Of a stretch of DNA of 64,000 nt, positions 1 through 7,417 are shown one piece after another. The number at the start of each line of letters is the position of its first letter. Position 1 is the first letter of the stretch. The stretch is from Clostridium sp. BNL1100. Its GTDB lineage: Bacteria > Bacillota > Clostridia > Acetivibrionales > DSM-1351. The position numbers were made by a program, and so were the translations under genes. Below the pieces are notes generated by a model that had not been told where the DNA came from, did no database searches, and saw nothing but the letters and a program-made list of their open reading frames with translations. The DNA is taken from contig NC_016791.1 of NCBI RefSeq assembly GCF_000244875.1, positions 1,671,501-1,735,500 on the forward strand, read 5' to 3'.

Positions 1-1527
1 GAAGACGAGGGGTTTTCAGGAGGGAATACAAACAGGCCGGAGTTCAAGCAAATGATGCGGGAAGCACGGAGTAAAAAAATTGATATAGTAATTTGCTACA
101 GGCTTGATCGTATAAGCAGAAACGTATCTGATTTTTCTCAGTTAATAAATGAACTTGAAAAATATAACGTAAGCTTTATTTCTGTTAAGGAACAGTTTGA
201 TACAACAAAGCCAATGGGGAGGGCCATGATGTATATAGCATCTGTATTTTCCCAGTTGGAAAGAGAGACCATTGCAGAAAGAATCAGAGATAACATGCTG
301 CAGCTTGCAAAAACCGGAAGGTGGCTTGGAGGTGTTACCCCCACAGGCTATAAATCTGAAATGTTGGATAAAAAGGATTCGTCCTTGAAACAGACCAGAA
401 TTTTCAGGCTTAAAATTTTACCTGAGGAAGCCGAGCTTGTAAAAGATATTTACGATAAATTTATTATTTTCAAATCAATAACCAAGGTAGAAAAAAACCT
501 TCTTGAAAACAGACTTACAACCAAAAACGGGGTGGATTTTTCAAGGTTTTCCCTTCGATTTTTACTTACAAATCCTGTATATGCAATTGCTGACGAGGCT
601 TTATACCACTATCTATCTGGGAAAGGGTATGAGGTATATTCGGATATAAAGGAATTCAATGGTGTTAATGGCCTTATGGCCTACAACAAAACAAGGCAGG
701 GCAAGAACACATTAGGGGAAAAGTACAGGGATCCAAAGGATTGGGTAATAGCGGTAGGAATGCATCCGGGAATCATACCGTCAGGTAAATGGATAGAAGT
801 TCAGAAATTGTTGCAAAGAAATAAAACAAAAGCCTATAGGAATGTTAAAAATACCAATGCTCTGCTGTCAGGGATACTAAAATGTGAAAACTGCGGCAGC
901 TTTATGAGGCCTAAAACAATGTCAAGGGTGGATTCGGAAGGGAAAAGGGTTTATTACTATATTTGCGAGTTAAAGGAAAAAAGTAATAAAACACGTTGTG
1001 ATACTCCAAATATAAACGGTAATCTATTGGACTCCTTAATACTTGAAAGGTTAATCAGCCTCATAAAAGATTATTATCCGGCAGTCAACCCCGGCTTACT
1101 GTTGACCCTGCATGATAGCACACAGACTGCTCAAAATCCTGAAATAAAGCTAATTAAAGGCAAACTCATGGCAGCAGAGACAGAAATGAAGAACCTTATA
1201 AGACTTGCATCCAAACAAGCAGATGAAAAGGTACAATCATTAATATTAAAGCGTATGGAGAATATATCAAAAGACATCAACATATACACAAACAGAATCA
1301 AACAGTTGGATGGTCTTCCTGAAAAAAAGGACATTGAAGAAGCCGACGAAGAAAAAATCATACAAATACTGTCAAACCCCGGTTACTGCATTATGAATCT
1401 AATGGATATAAAGCAAAAGAGAGAGATTTTAAAAAGTTTAATTGAATTTATTGCATGGGACTGCACACAGGTAAAGGTTTGGCTTAACAGCAGAAAAATG
1501 TTGCCTGAGTGTAAGGATTGCAAATGA
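1..1527 (+). CDS. large serine recombinase, skin-element (SpoIVCA) type, 5' end outside window
   Basis: The frame is open from base 1, so 508 residues are visible and the start of the catalytic domain (with the nucleophilic Ser) lies off the left edge. Visible parts are [14 protein letters not shown], the YRLDRISR motif, the E-helix [16 protein letters not shown], the recombinase domain, a zinc ribbon (CENCG near residue 297, then further Cys) and a C-terminal coiled coil. Enzymes of this family integrate and excise DNA through a Ser-DNA link. The TGA stop (1525-1527) is part of an AATGA, which is also the first sigK codons on the right. This puts the gene at the extreme right end of an element inserted in sigK, as expected for a skin-type excision recombinase. 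The product class is clear. The role in sigK excision is inferred from position. Confidence 0.9.
   Translation, partial: EDEGFSGGNTNRPEFKQMMREARSKKIDIVICYRLDRISRNVSDFSQLINELEKYNVSFISVKEQFDTTKPMGRAMMYIASVFSQLERETIAERIRDNMLQLAKTGRWLGGVTPTGYKSEMLDKKDSSLKQTRIFRLKILPEEAELVKDIYDKFIIFKSITKVEKNLLENRLTTKNGVDFSRFSLRFLLTNPVYAIADEALYHYLSGKGYEVYSDIKEFNGVNGLMAYNKTRQGKNTLGEKYRDPKDWVIAVGMHPGIIPSGKWIEVQKLLQRNKTKAYRNVKNTNALLSGILKCENCGSFMRPKTMSRVDSEGKRVYYYICELKEKSNKTRCDTPNINGNLLDSLILERLISLIKDYYPAVNPGLLLTLHDSTQTAQNPEIKLIKGKLMAAETEMKNLIRLASKQADEKVQSLILKRMENISKDINIYTNRIKQLDGLPEKKDIEEADEEKIIQILSNPGYCIMNLMDIKQKREILKSLIEFIAWDCTQVKVWLNSRKMLPECKDCK
1523..1527 (+). other. right attachment core (AATGA) of the first sigK-interrupting element
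   Basis: AATGA begins the Asn-Glu codons of the sigma-K NEILM motif and also supplies the last bases of the recombinase stop codon. From memory, the Bacillus subtilis skin element recombines in an AATGA at this same Asn-Glu pair. The partner copy and the N-terminal sigK piece should lie to the left, outside the window. Confidence 0.7.
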
Positions 1528-1621
1528 GATTCTAATGCAAATCAGGGCATCTAAGAAAATTCAGAATGAGGTTTCTTTGCAAGACCCTATTGGTGTCGAT
1601 AAAGAGGGTAATGAAATAACA
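1523..1621 (+). CDS. sigK: sigK middle segment (sigma-K, interrupted gene)
   Basis: Read from 1523, this stretch encodes [12 protein letters not shown] followed by [18 protein letters not shown]. That matches the end of region 2 and the start of region 3 of sporulation sigma-K (SigE has a different sequence here). It has no start or ribosome site of its own, and beyond codon Thr at 1621 the frame runs into element sequence and stops at 1640-1642. The segment lies between two recombination sites: AATGA at 1523 and AATGAAATAACAT at 1610. The 87 bp between the two Asn codons equal 29 codons, which agrees with the spacing of NEILM and GNEIS in B. subtilis SigK as I recall it. It is therefore a gene piece to be joined by DNA excision on both sides, not random decay. 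Function requires both junctions to be healed. Confidence 0.85.
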
Positions 1622-1637
1622 TATTCATGTTATATAC
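1610..1637. repeat. attL of second element: 13-bp core plus inner arm
   Basis: The core AATGAAATAACAT (1610-1622) is identical to 7007-7019. Just inside the element, TTCATGTTATATAC (1624-1637) is an imperfect inverted copy (12 of 14) of GTATACAACCTGAA at 6987-7000. The two arms would flank the core symmetrically in the excised circle, as a serine recombinase dimer site should. Confidence 0.75.
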
Positions 1638-1749
1638 CTTGATGTCCGCACCCCTGCGTCAATAAAATAAATGATTATACGCTCTTAGTAGTATATCAGA
1701 TATGGCTAATCTGCTTAAATAATTATCTTTTTTATTCATGTTGAAACAG

Positions 1750-2604
1750 CTATTTATAAAACAATAACCTTTTTGAGTATGCATTCCGGTATTGTGTCGG
1801 TGTAAGTCCTACTGCCTTCTTGAATACCTTCATGAAACTATGGTTGTCATTAAACCCTACACTGTAAGCTATGCCACTTATATTATCGTTTGTCTCGCAC
1901 AGCAAATATTTGGCAAGGTCGATTTTTTCCTGAATTATATACTGCTTAAGGGAGAAGCCTGAAATATTTTTGAAAAATTCAGATAGGTATCTCCTGTTAT
2001 ATCCAAAATGTGCTGCTATTTCTGATACCCTTATATCAGTATTTCGATGCCATTTTATATAATCTTGTATATCATTAAACAGCTGCTTTTTCTTCATGTC
2101 CGAATTTTGAGGAGTATTGTTTTCCAAGAATTGGCAAAACAATTCACATAGAACGGCTGTACTCAGATAATTGTTCTGAAGCTTGTTGTGGTAGCTTCTG
2201 ACACTGTCCTGAAGGTGCTTCATAATAACTATAATCTTCTCAAGGTTTGTTGTTTTGCCATATTGGGGAATATATATTTTTTCATCCGGCATATCCCTCG
2301 GAATTTGATCGAAAGATATTTTACGGTATGGATTTTCATATGAAAAGTGCAGCCAATAAAAAGCACAGCTGCTGTTTTTATAGCCTGATTGCCTGGAAGA
2401 CGGCGGAAAGAGCAGAAATTCACCCTTGCCTATATCAAAGAACTGATTGTCCAACTGTAAATAAGCCATACCTTCTGTAACAACAATAAGTTCAAAATTC
2501 TGCATGTACCTTGTAAAGTGCATCCATTCATAAGATGGAGCTTGAAACTTGCCTGTTAAATCGTATTTTAATGGGGTCTCAAGTGAAAATTCATAGCATG
2601 TCAT
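1750..2604 (-). CDS. AraC-family transcriptional regulator
   Basis: This is a 284-residue protein with an N-terminal cupin-like sugar-sensing half (roughly residues 1-140) and a C-terminal pair of helix-turn-helix motifs. The second motif reads GFNDNHSFMKVFKK and ends in GLTPTQYR, typical of AraC/XylS proteins. I chose the ATG at 2604 because AGGTGG lies 11 bases upstream. The GTG at 2619 overlaps that site and would add five residues. It is divergent from the GH127 gene, from which about 120 bp separate it, so it most likely controls that gene in response to an arabinose-type sugar. It has no visible role in recombination and is cargo of the second sigK element. The ligand is not evident. 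Confidence 0.9.
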   Translation of the reverse strand: MTCYEFSLETPLKYDLTGKFQAPSYEWMHFTRYMQNFELIVVTEGMAYLQLDNQFFDIGKGEFLLFPPSSRQSGYKNSSCAFYWLHFSYENPYRKISFDQIPRDMPDEKIYIPQYGKTTNLEKIIVIMKHLQDSVRSYHNKLQNNYLSTAVLCELFCQFLENNTPQNSDMKKKQLFNDIQDYIKWHRNTDIRVSEIAAHFGYNRRYLSEFFKNISGFSLKQYIIQEKIDLAKYLLCETNDNISGIAYSVGFNDNHSFMKVFKKAVGLTPTQYRNAYSKRLLFYK

Positions 2605-2653
2605 ATGACTTTTTACCACCTATTCTGCAAAAAATCCATTTAATTTATATATA

Positions 2654-2686
2654 TTAATTGGTACACTGAAATTAAAGTACAATTAA
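2654..2686. promoter_or_regulatory. inverted repeat in the AraC / GH127 divergent region, possible operator
   Basis: TTAATTGGTAC and GTACAATTAA form an imperfect dyad with a 12-base centre midway between the two divergent genes. A regulator site is a reasonable guess. No clear -35/-10 pair could be assigned. Confidence 0.3.
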
Positions 2687-2725
2687 ATTATTAAAGGGGC
2701 GTTTACTACGATTAAATCATTTTCT

Positions 2726-4957
2726 ATGTCACAGGTGAAGCTTATTGATCCCTATTTGGTAAATGCATTCAAAAAGGAAATAGAGTATCTGGAATCCTTT
2801 GACTGCGACAAATTATTATCCTGTTTTTATAAAACAAAAGGCCTTGCACCTAAAGCGAAAAACTACCATGGATGGGAGGATACCGAGATCAGAGGTCACA
2901 CCATGGGCCACTATCTGACGGCTTTGGCACAAGCTTATTCTGCTACTAATGATAGCAAAATTTATGAACGGCTGCAATATTTGCTGAAGGAGCTCTCTTT
3001 GTGCCAATTCGAAAGCGGTTACCTTTCTGCATTTCCAGAGGAGTTTTTTGACAGGGTTGAAAACAGGAAACCTGTGTGGGTGCCGTGGTATACAATGCAT
3101 AAAATAATTACAGGATTAATATCTGTTTATAAACTCACTAAAATAGAAACAGCATTAAATATTGTTTCCGGGCTTGGAGACTGGGTATTTAGCAGAACTG
3201 ACAAATGGACACCTGAAATACATGCAAACGTTTTGGCTGTAGAATACGGCGGTATGAACGATTGTTTGTATGAGCTTTATAAGATAACCGGCAATGAAAA
3301 ACACAGTGCTGCTGCACATATGTTTGATGAAATAGAGCTTTTCAAGGAAATTCATGACGGAAAAGATATACTTAATAACAGACATGCAAATACTACAATA
3401 CCAAAATTCCTAGGTGCTTTGAACCGTTTTCTGGCTATTGGAGAAGAGGAGCAGTTTTACCTGGATACATGCAAAGAATTCTGGAGTATTGTAACAAATA
3501 ACCATAGCTATGTTACCGGCGGCAACAGTGAATGGGAACATTTCGGCGAACCCAATATCCTGGATGCAGAGCGTACTTCAACCAATTGTGAAACCTGTAA
3601 TACATACAATATGCTTAAAATGACAAGAGTACTGTTTAAAATTACCGGGGATAAAAAATATGCCGATTTTTACGAAAATACTTTTATCAATGCAATATTA
3701 TCCTCACAAAACCCGGATACCGGAATGACAATGTACTTTCAACCTATGGCAACAGGTTATTTTAAGGTTTATAGTAAACCTTTCGAGCATTTTTGGTGCT
3801 GTACAGGGACGGGTATGGAAAATTTCACTAAATTGAATAACAGCATATATTTTCATGAAGAAGATAGGTTATACGTTAATATGTATTATTCCACGCTGTT
3901 AAATTGGGAGGAAAAGTGTGTAAGGATTACTCAAAATTCTGACATACCCGGTACTGACAGAGCAAGTTTTATAATCGAAGCAGAAACTGAAACAGAGTTC
4001 ACATTATGTTTGCGTATTCCTACTTGGGCAAAGGATGTAAATATTAATGTAAATAAAAATCCTAGCTTATTCACAGAAGAAAGAGGTTATGCACTTATCA
4101 ATCGTACTTGGAAAGATAATGATACTGTTGAAATCAATTTTAAAATTGAACCCGAATTGGTATCTTTACCCGATAATCCAAATGCAGTTGCATTTACTTA
4201 CGGTCCTGTAGTATTAAGTGCAGGCCTTGGAACAGATAAAATGGAAAAGTCAACTACCGGTATCATGGTAAGAATACCAAGCAAGCACGTGGAAATAAAA
4301 GACTATTTAGTTATTATAAATCAAAGCATAGATACATGGAAAAAGGATATCGCATTAAATCTGGAAAAAGCTGAGGGCAAGTTGGAATTCAGGTTAAAAG
4401 GTACCGATGAAGATGAAAGGCTAGTATTTACTCCTCATTACAGACAGCATAGCCAGAGATACGGAATATACTGGGTTCTTGTTCAGGATGGCTCAGATGA
4501 TCTGAACAAGTACATTGAACAAAAGAAACAAGTTGAACGAATCAAAGAGGCAGAGATTGACAATATACAGATTGGCAATGACCAATATGAACTGTCCCAT
4601 GATATTAAGGGTCAATATACCGAGTCAGGCGATAGGGATGGATTCCATTATAGATTTGCAAAAGAGAATGGCTGGTTTAGCTACAATTTAAAAGTAAGAA
4701 ATGATGATAATTCTTTTCTGCAAATCAATTATATGCCGGCAGACTGCAGAGAAAGTTTTGATATATTGATTAATGATACCCTGCTTTTACGGGAAGTTAT
4801 AGGAGAAACACCTTGGAATAAAACAGTTTCTAAAGTATACCCTATTTCGAAGGAATTGATTGGGGAAAATGATTTTGTTACAGTTAAGTTCATGGCTTCA
4901 GCACACGAAGCAACTGCAAGGGTAGTTGATATTATCCGTACAATAAAAGAAGTGTAA
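2726..4957 (+). CDS. GH127 (DUF1680) beta-L-arabinofuranosidase
   Basis: This 743-residue protein has the DUF1680 fold: an (alpha/alpha)6 barrel followed by beta-sandwich domains. The family zinc site is visible as NCETC (Glu289, Cys291) and FWCCTGTGMENF (Cys358, Cys359). These match the Glu-Cys-Cys-Cys set of Bifidobacterium HypBA1, where the first Cys of the CC pair is the nucleophile. No signal peptide is present, so it should act inside the cell on imported beta-L-arabinofuranosyl oligosaccharides such as those from extensin-type plant glycoproteins. The ATG at 2726 has only a distant AGGGG, so the start is less certain than the family. It lies divergent from the AraC gene and convergent with the recombinase, inside the element that splits sigK. 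Confidence 0.88.
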   Translation: MSQVKLIDPYLVNAFKKEIEYLESFDCDKLLSCFYKTKGLAPKAKNYHGWEDTEIRGHTMGHYLTALAQAYSATNDSKIYERLQYLLKELSLCQFESGYLSAFPEEFFDRVENRKPVWVPWYTMHKIITGLISVYKLTKIETALNIVSGLGDWVFSRTDKWTPEIHANVLAVEYGGMNDCLYELYKITGNEKHSAAAHMFDEIELFKEIHDGKDILNNRHANTTIPKFLGALNRFLAIGEEEQFYLDTCKEFWSIVTNNHSYVTGGNSEWEHFGEPNILDAERTSTNCETCNTYNMLKMTRVLFKITGDKKYADFYENTFINAILSSQNPDTGMTMYFQPMATGYFKVYSKPFEHFWCCTGTGMENFTKLNNSIYFHEEDRLYVNMYYSTLLNWEEKCVRITQNSDIPGTDRASFIIEAETETEFTLCLRIPTWAKDVNINVNKNPSLFTEERGYALINRTWKDNDTVEINFKIEPELVSLPDNPNAVAFTYGPVVLSAGLGTDKMEKSTTGIMVRIPSKHVEIKDYLVIINQSIDTWKKDIALNLEKAEGKLEFRLKGTDEDERLVFTPHYRQHSQRYGIYWVLVQDGSDDLNKYIEQKKQVERIKEAEIDNIQIGNDQYELSHDIKGQYTESGDRDGFHYRFAKENGWFSYNLKVRNDDNSFLQINYMPADCRESFDILINDTLLLREVIGETPWNKTVSKVYPISKELIGENDFVTVKFMASAHEATARVVDIIRTIKEV

Positions 4958-4993
4958 GCAAGGGTGTTGTTTGATATTAAGGAATTGCTATGA

Positions 4994-5045
4994 TATAAGG
5001 AGCTGTTCAAAACAGAAAACTTTCTGTTGCAACAGCCCCTTATAT
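4994..5045. terminator. bidirectional hairpin between GH127 and recombinase genes
   Basis: ATATAAGGAGCTGTT (4994-) and AACAGCCCCTTATAT pair with one mismatch, and an inner ACAGAAA/TTTCTGT stem continues the hairpin. It sits between convergent genes and so likely ends both transcripts. Confidence 0.65.
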
Positions 5046-5071
5046 ATTTATTATCATTAAAGAAATTCTGA

Positions 5072-6643
5072 CTATGGTGCCTCAAGTTTTTGTGCTATGG
5101 CATGAAACGTCGGGCATTGTATTTTAGGGTGCAATGCAATTTTAAAATCATCAGCTTTTGCATCATGTGATTTGTTATATACAACCTTATCCAGTACTAA
5201 TTTTATAAGTAGATTTTTATCTGAAGGAGAATCTATTTTTTTATAAGCATCCAAAACGCTTCTCAGGTTTATGATATAATCCTGATTAGTTGTAAATGCC
5301 AGATCAATTTCTTTTAAATGTTTTTTTGATTCTAAAATAGAACTATTAATTTGATTGATTTTTCCTAAGATATAGTTTGTTCTTTCCGTAAAGGTGTCTA
5401 TTTCATATACACCTTGTTCCAGTAAATCAAATGTTTTTACTTTTTGTTGTTCCAGTTTTTTTAATTCATTTTCCAACGAAATTATATTTTTTTCAATCAA
5501 TAAGGATTTTGTTGCATCTCTCTTATGAGGTGTTTTTTTTGCACTAAGCAGCATATTAGAATAATAGTTTTCAAGTTTATCAATCAATAAGGCTTCTACA
5601 GTTATAAACTTGTTGCTTTTCTGTCCGCAGTTTTTTGGACACATAATTCTAGAGTCTTTGTTGATTACAGGACGTTGAATCATTTTGCAGCCGCAAATGC
5701 CGCAAATAACAATACCGGCAAGGGGATTTGTAATGCCGTTTTGAAGCTGATATGGTACATGATATTTCTGAGCCAGAATTTCCTGGGCCTTTTGATATAT
5801 GGATTCTTCTATTATTGCTTCATGTTTTCCATTGCATACAATCCATTCGTCAACAGGTCTGGTATATGTGTCTCTCTTTTTTCCGTATTCTTTTGACTTG
5901 CGTATGCATTTTTTCTTCCAGACAACTTTCCCAATGTAAATTGGATTTTTAATAAAATTAGTTATGGTGGATTTTTCCCACTTGACACCTGTATATGATT
6001 TTATACCTAGTTGGTTAAGCTCATTTGCAATTTTACTGCAGCCCATGTTTTCATTTATGTACCAGTTAAATATCATTTTAACAACCTCTGCTTGTTCTGC
6101 ATTTGGTGTTAATGTTCTGGTATTTTTATCGATTCTTAAAATATCATATCCATATGGTGGTCTTGTTGCAATATAATTTCCTTCTTCAACCGAATTAATT
6201 CTACCACGCTGCATTCGCCTGTTAATCATTTTGTATTCTTTACGACTCATAAAGGCTTCAAATTCACTATATTCCTCATCAAATTCATCATTTAGGTCAT
6301 ATATTTTTTTAGGTGTAATTATTTTAGTGTTAGATTTTTTAAAGGCCTTTAAAATAAGTCCCTGCTCTTCCATGTCACCACGTCCGAGTCTTTGAATATC
6401 CATTACAAGAACACCGTCACAGGCACCGGATTCTACATCTTTTAATGTAGCAAGCATCGCAGGCCTGAAGAATAATTCTTCTCCGGATACAAGCTCTTCA
6501 TGAATATTTAAAATTGTAAACCCATTTTCTTTTGCATATCTTAATAGGGCTTTACGGTGTCTGGCAAGGGTTTCACCATTTCCTAATGTTTTTTCCAGTT
6601 CTTCATCAGATCTTGATTTCCTCAGGTAGATATCAACTATCAT
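5072..6643 (-). CDS. large serine recombinase of the second sigK element
   Basis: The protein has 523 residues. The N-terminal resolvase domain begins IYLRKSRSDEE, with Ser10 as the expected nucleophile. It continues with TLARHRKALL, LVSGEELFFRP and VLVMDIQRLGRGD. A recombinase DNA-binding domain follows (ANELNQLGIK, WEKSTITNFIKNPIYIG), then a zinc ribbon (CGICGCKM and CPKNCG) and a coiled coil around residues 370-450. AAGGAAGGG precedes the ATG. It differs from the left-edge recombinase in both motif spacing and length, so the two were probably acquired separately. As the only recombinase inside the 1610-7006 element it should catalyse its excision from sigK. No sigma-E type promoter could be assigned with confidence in the 170-bp divergent region upstream. 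Confidence 0.93.
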   Translation of the reverse strand: MIVDIYLRKSRSDEELEKTLGNGETLARHRKALLRYAKENGFTILNIHEELVSGEELFFRPAMLATLKDVESGACDGVLVMDIQRLGRGDMEEQGLILKAFKKSNTKIITPKKIYDLNDEFDEEYSEFEAFMSRKEYKMINRRMQRGRINSVEEGNYIATRPPYGYDILRIDKNTRTLTPNAEQAEVVKMIFNWYINENMGCSKIANELNQLGIKSYTGVKWEKSTITNFIKNPIYIGKVVWKKKCIRKSKEYGKKRDTYTRPVDEWIVCNGKHEAIIEESIYQKAQEILAQKYHVPYQLQNGITNPLAGIVICGICGCKMIQRPVINKDSRIMCPKNCGQKSNKFITVEALLIDKLENYYSNMLLSAKKTPHKRDATKSLLIEKNIISLENELKKLEQQKVKTFDLLEQGVYEIDTFTERTNYILGKINQINSSILESKKHLKEIDLAFTTNQDYIINLRSVLDAYKKIDSPSDKNLLIKLVLDKVVYNKSHDAKADDFKIALHPKIQCPTFHAIAQKLEAP

Positions 6644-6813
6644 TTAAGCACATTCCCTTCCTTTAAGTACCCTGATTTTATTTGATCAGTTTAAATATCC
6701 TTACTTCCAGTTTATACAGTTAAAACAATATATAGACTTATAACGACGGCTGAAATAATCATTGAATAATGTACAAACAATTCAAAATAGGTATATAGTG
6801 GAGGTGAATTCCA

Positions 6814-6960
6814 GTGGCGATAGCTGTAATTATCCCACCAAAGATAACACCTGAAGAAAACGAGAAAAGAATTAAAGAACTGGAGAGAGTTTTATCAAAC
6901 ATTTTTAAATATGAGATAGGTATCTCCTTCACTAACAGTAAAAAAAGTCATTCTACATAA
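6814..6960 (+). CDS. 48-residue protein of unknown function inside the second sigK element
   Basis: The GTG start has a strong ribosome site, TGGAGGTGA, six bases upstream. The product begins MAIAVIIPPKITPEE, then has a charged helix (NEKRIKELERVLSNIF) and a short polar tail ending SHST. I recognise no family. It is divergent from the recombinase and lies less than 50 bp from the right attachment site. In Clostridioides difficile a small protein of the skin element acts as the recombination directionality factor needed for excision. By position this is a candidate for that role, which is inference only. Confidence 0.6.
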   Translation: MAIAVIIPPKITPEENEKRIKELERVLSNIFKYEIGISFTNSKKSHST

Positions 6961-6986
6961 CAAATTATTTTTATAGAGTTTAAAAA

Positions 6987-7019
6987 GTATACAACCTGAA
7001 GAAGTCAATGAAATAACAT
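6987..7019. repeat. attR of second element: inner arm plus 13-bp core
   Basis: The arm GTATACAACCTGAA (6987-7000), a 6-base gap and the core AATGAAATAACAT (7007-7019) mirror the left end. In the joined circle the arms would be 20 bases apart, and the dyad centre falls on the GA of AATGA. That is where a serine recombinase would be expected to cut. Confidence 0.75.
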
Positions 7020-7291
7020 TAATAGACTTAATCAGTAATGACTCCGAGTCCGTAGTTGACGAGGTTGAATTGAAAATGCAGGTTAAAAAGCTGTACAGTA
7101 AAATGAAAGGTACTTTGAAAAACAGAGAAAAGGTAGTCTTGGAATTAAGATATGGACTTCTTAACGGTTCAAGTAAAACCCAGAGAGAGATAGCTAAAAT
7201 GTTGGGAATCTCCAGATCCTACGTATCAAGAATTGAAAAGAAAGCAATAAAAAAATTAAGCAAAGAGCTAAAACCAGAGGGCTGCCATTAA
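7007..7291 (+). CDS. sigK: sigK C-terminal segment (sigma-K, interrupted gene)
   Basis: The frame beginning at the core repeat reads NEITLIDLISNDSESVVDE, then LRYGLLNGSSKTQREIA and MLGISRSYVSRIEKKA, ending KPEGCH. This is the end of region 3 and the whole of region 4 (-35 recognition helix-turn-helix) of sigma-K. It has no ribosome site or start of its own at the joint, although TTG at 7070 could be mis-called as a start. Fused to the segment at 1523-1609 it gives [12 protein letters not shown] with no lost or added codon. The encoded factor drives late mother-cell genes (coat, cortex). No point mutations or stops are seen, so the piece appears to be under selection. Confidence 0.9.
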   Translation, partial: NEITLIDLISNDSESVVDEVELKMQVKKLYSKMKGTLKNREKVVLELRYGLLNGSSKTQREIAKMLGISRSYVSRIEKKAIKKLSKELKPEGCH

Positions 7292-7303
7292 TGGCAGCCT
7301 TTT
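7280..7303 (+). terminator. sigK terminator overlapping its stop codon
   Basis: GGCTGCCAT TA ATGGCAGCC is a perfect 9-bp stem followed by TTTT. The TAA stop of sigK lies in the loop. Confidence 0.85.
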
Positions 7304-7417
7304 GGATGTAACGATAGCAATAACCAAATATCACGGCTCAATTAGAAAATATAAGTTTGTATACTGGTATTCAAAAGTTGCATATAATAGTTTTCAGAGT
7401 TAGAATATATGTGAAAA

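Larger units (their letters stand above)
1610..7006. mobile_element. second sigK-interrupting element (5,397 bp) carrying AraC, GH127, serine recombinase and a small ORF
   Basis: The element is bounded by direct repeats AATGAAATAACAT at 1610-1622 and 7007-7019. Removing 1610-7006 joins DKEG to NEITLIDL and gives an uninterrupted sigK frame. Contents: AraC-type regulator (minus), GH127 enzyme (plus), large serine recombinase (minus) and a 48-residue ORF (plus). No phage structural genes are present. The recombinase belongs to a different subgroup from the one at the left edge, so this looks like an independent insertion. By analogy with skin elements it would be cut out in the mother cell during sporulation. 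That timing is inference. Confidence 0.85.

Noticed and set aside
1535-1642. Stand-alone small CDS starting at ATG 1535
   Set aside because: It is the sigK middle piece running into element sequence. It has no ribosome site, and the last seven codons are chance.
1528-1749. Further sigK coding sequence after 1621
   Set aside because: Homology stops exactly at the repeat. The rest (1643-1749) shows nothing recognisable.
4994-5045. Insertion-sequence end or transposon inverted repeat
   Set aside because: A single hairpin between convergent genes, with no transposase or second copy. A terminator explains it.
7070-7291. Separate short sigma-like gene starting at TTG 7070
   Set aside because: No ribosome site there. 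The homology to sigma-K continues upstream to the attachment repeat, so it is a gene segment.
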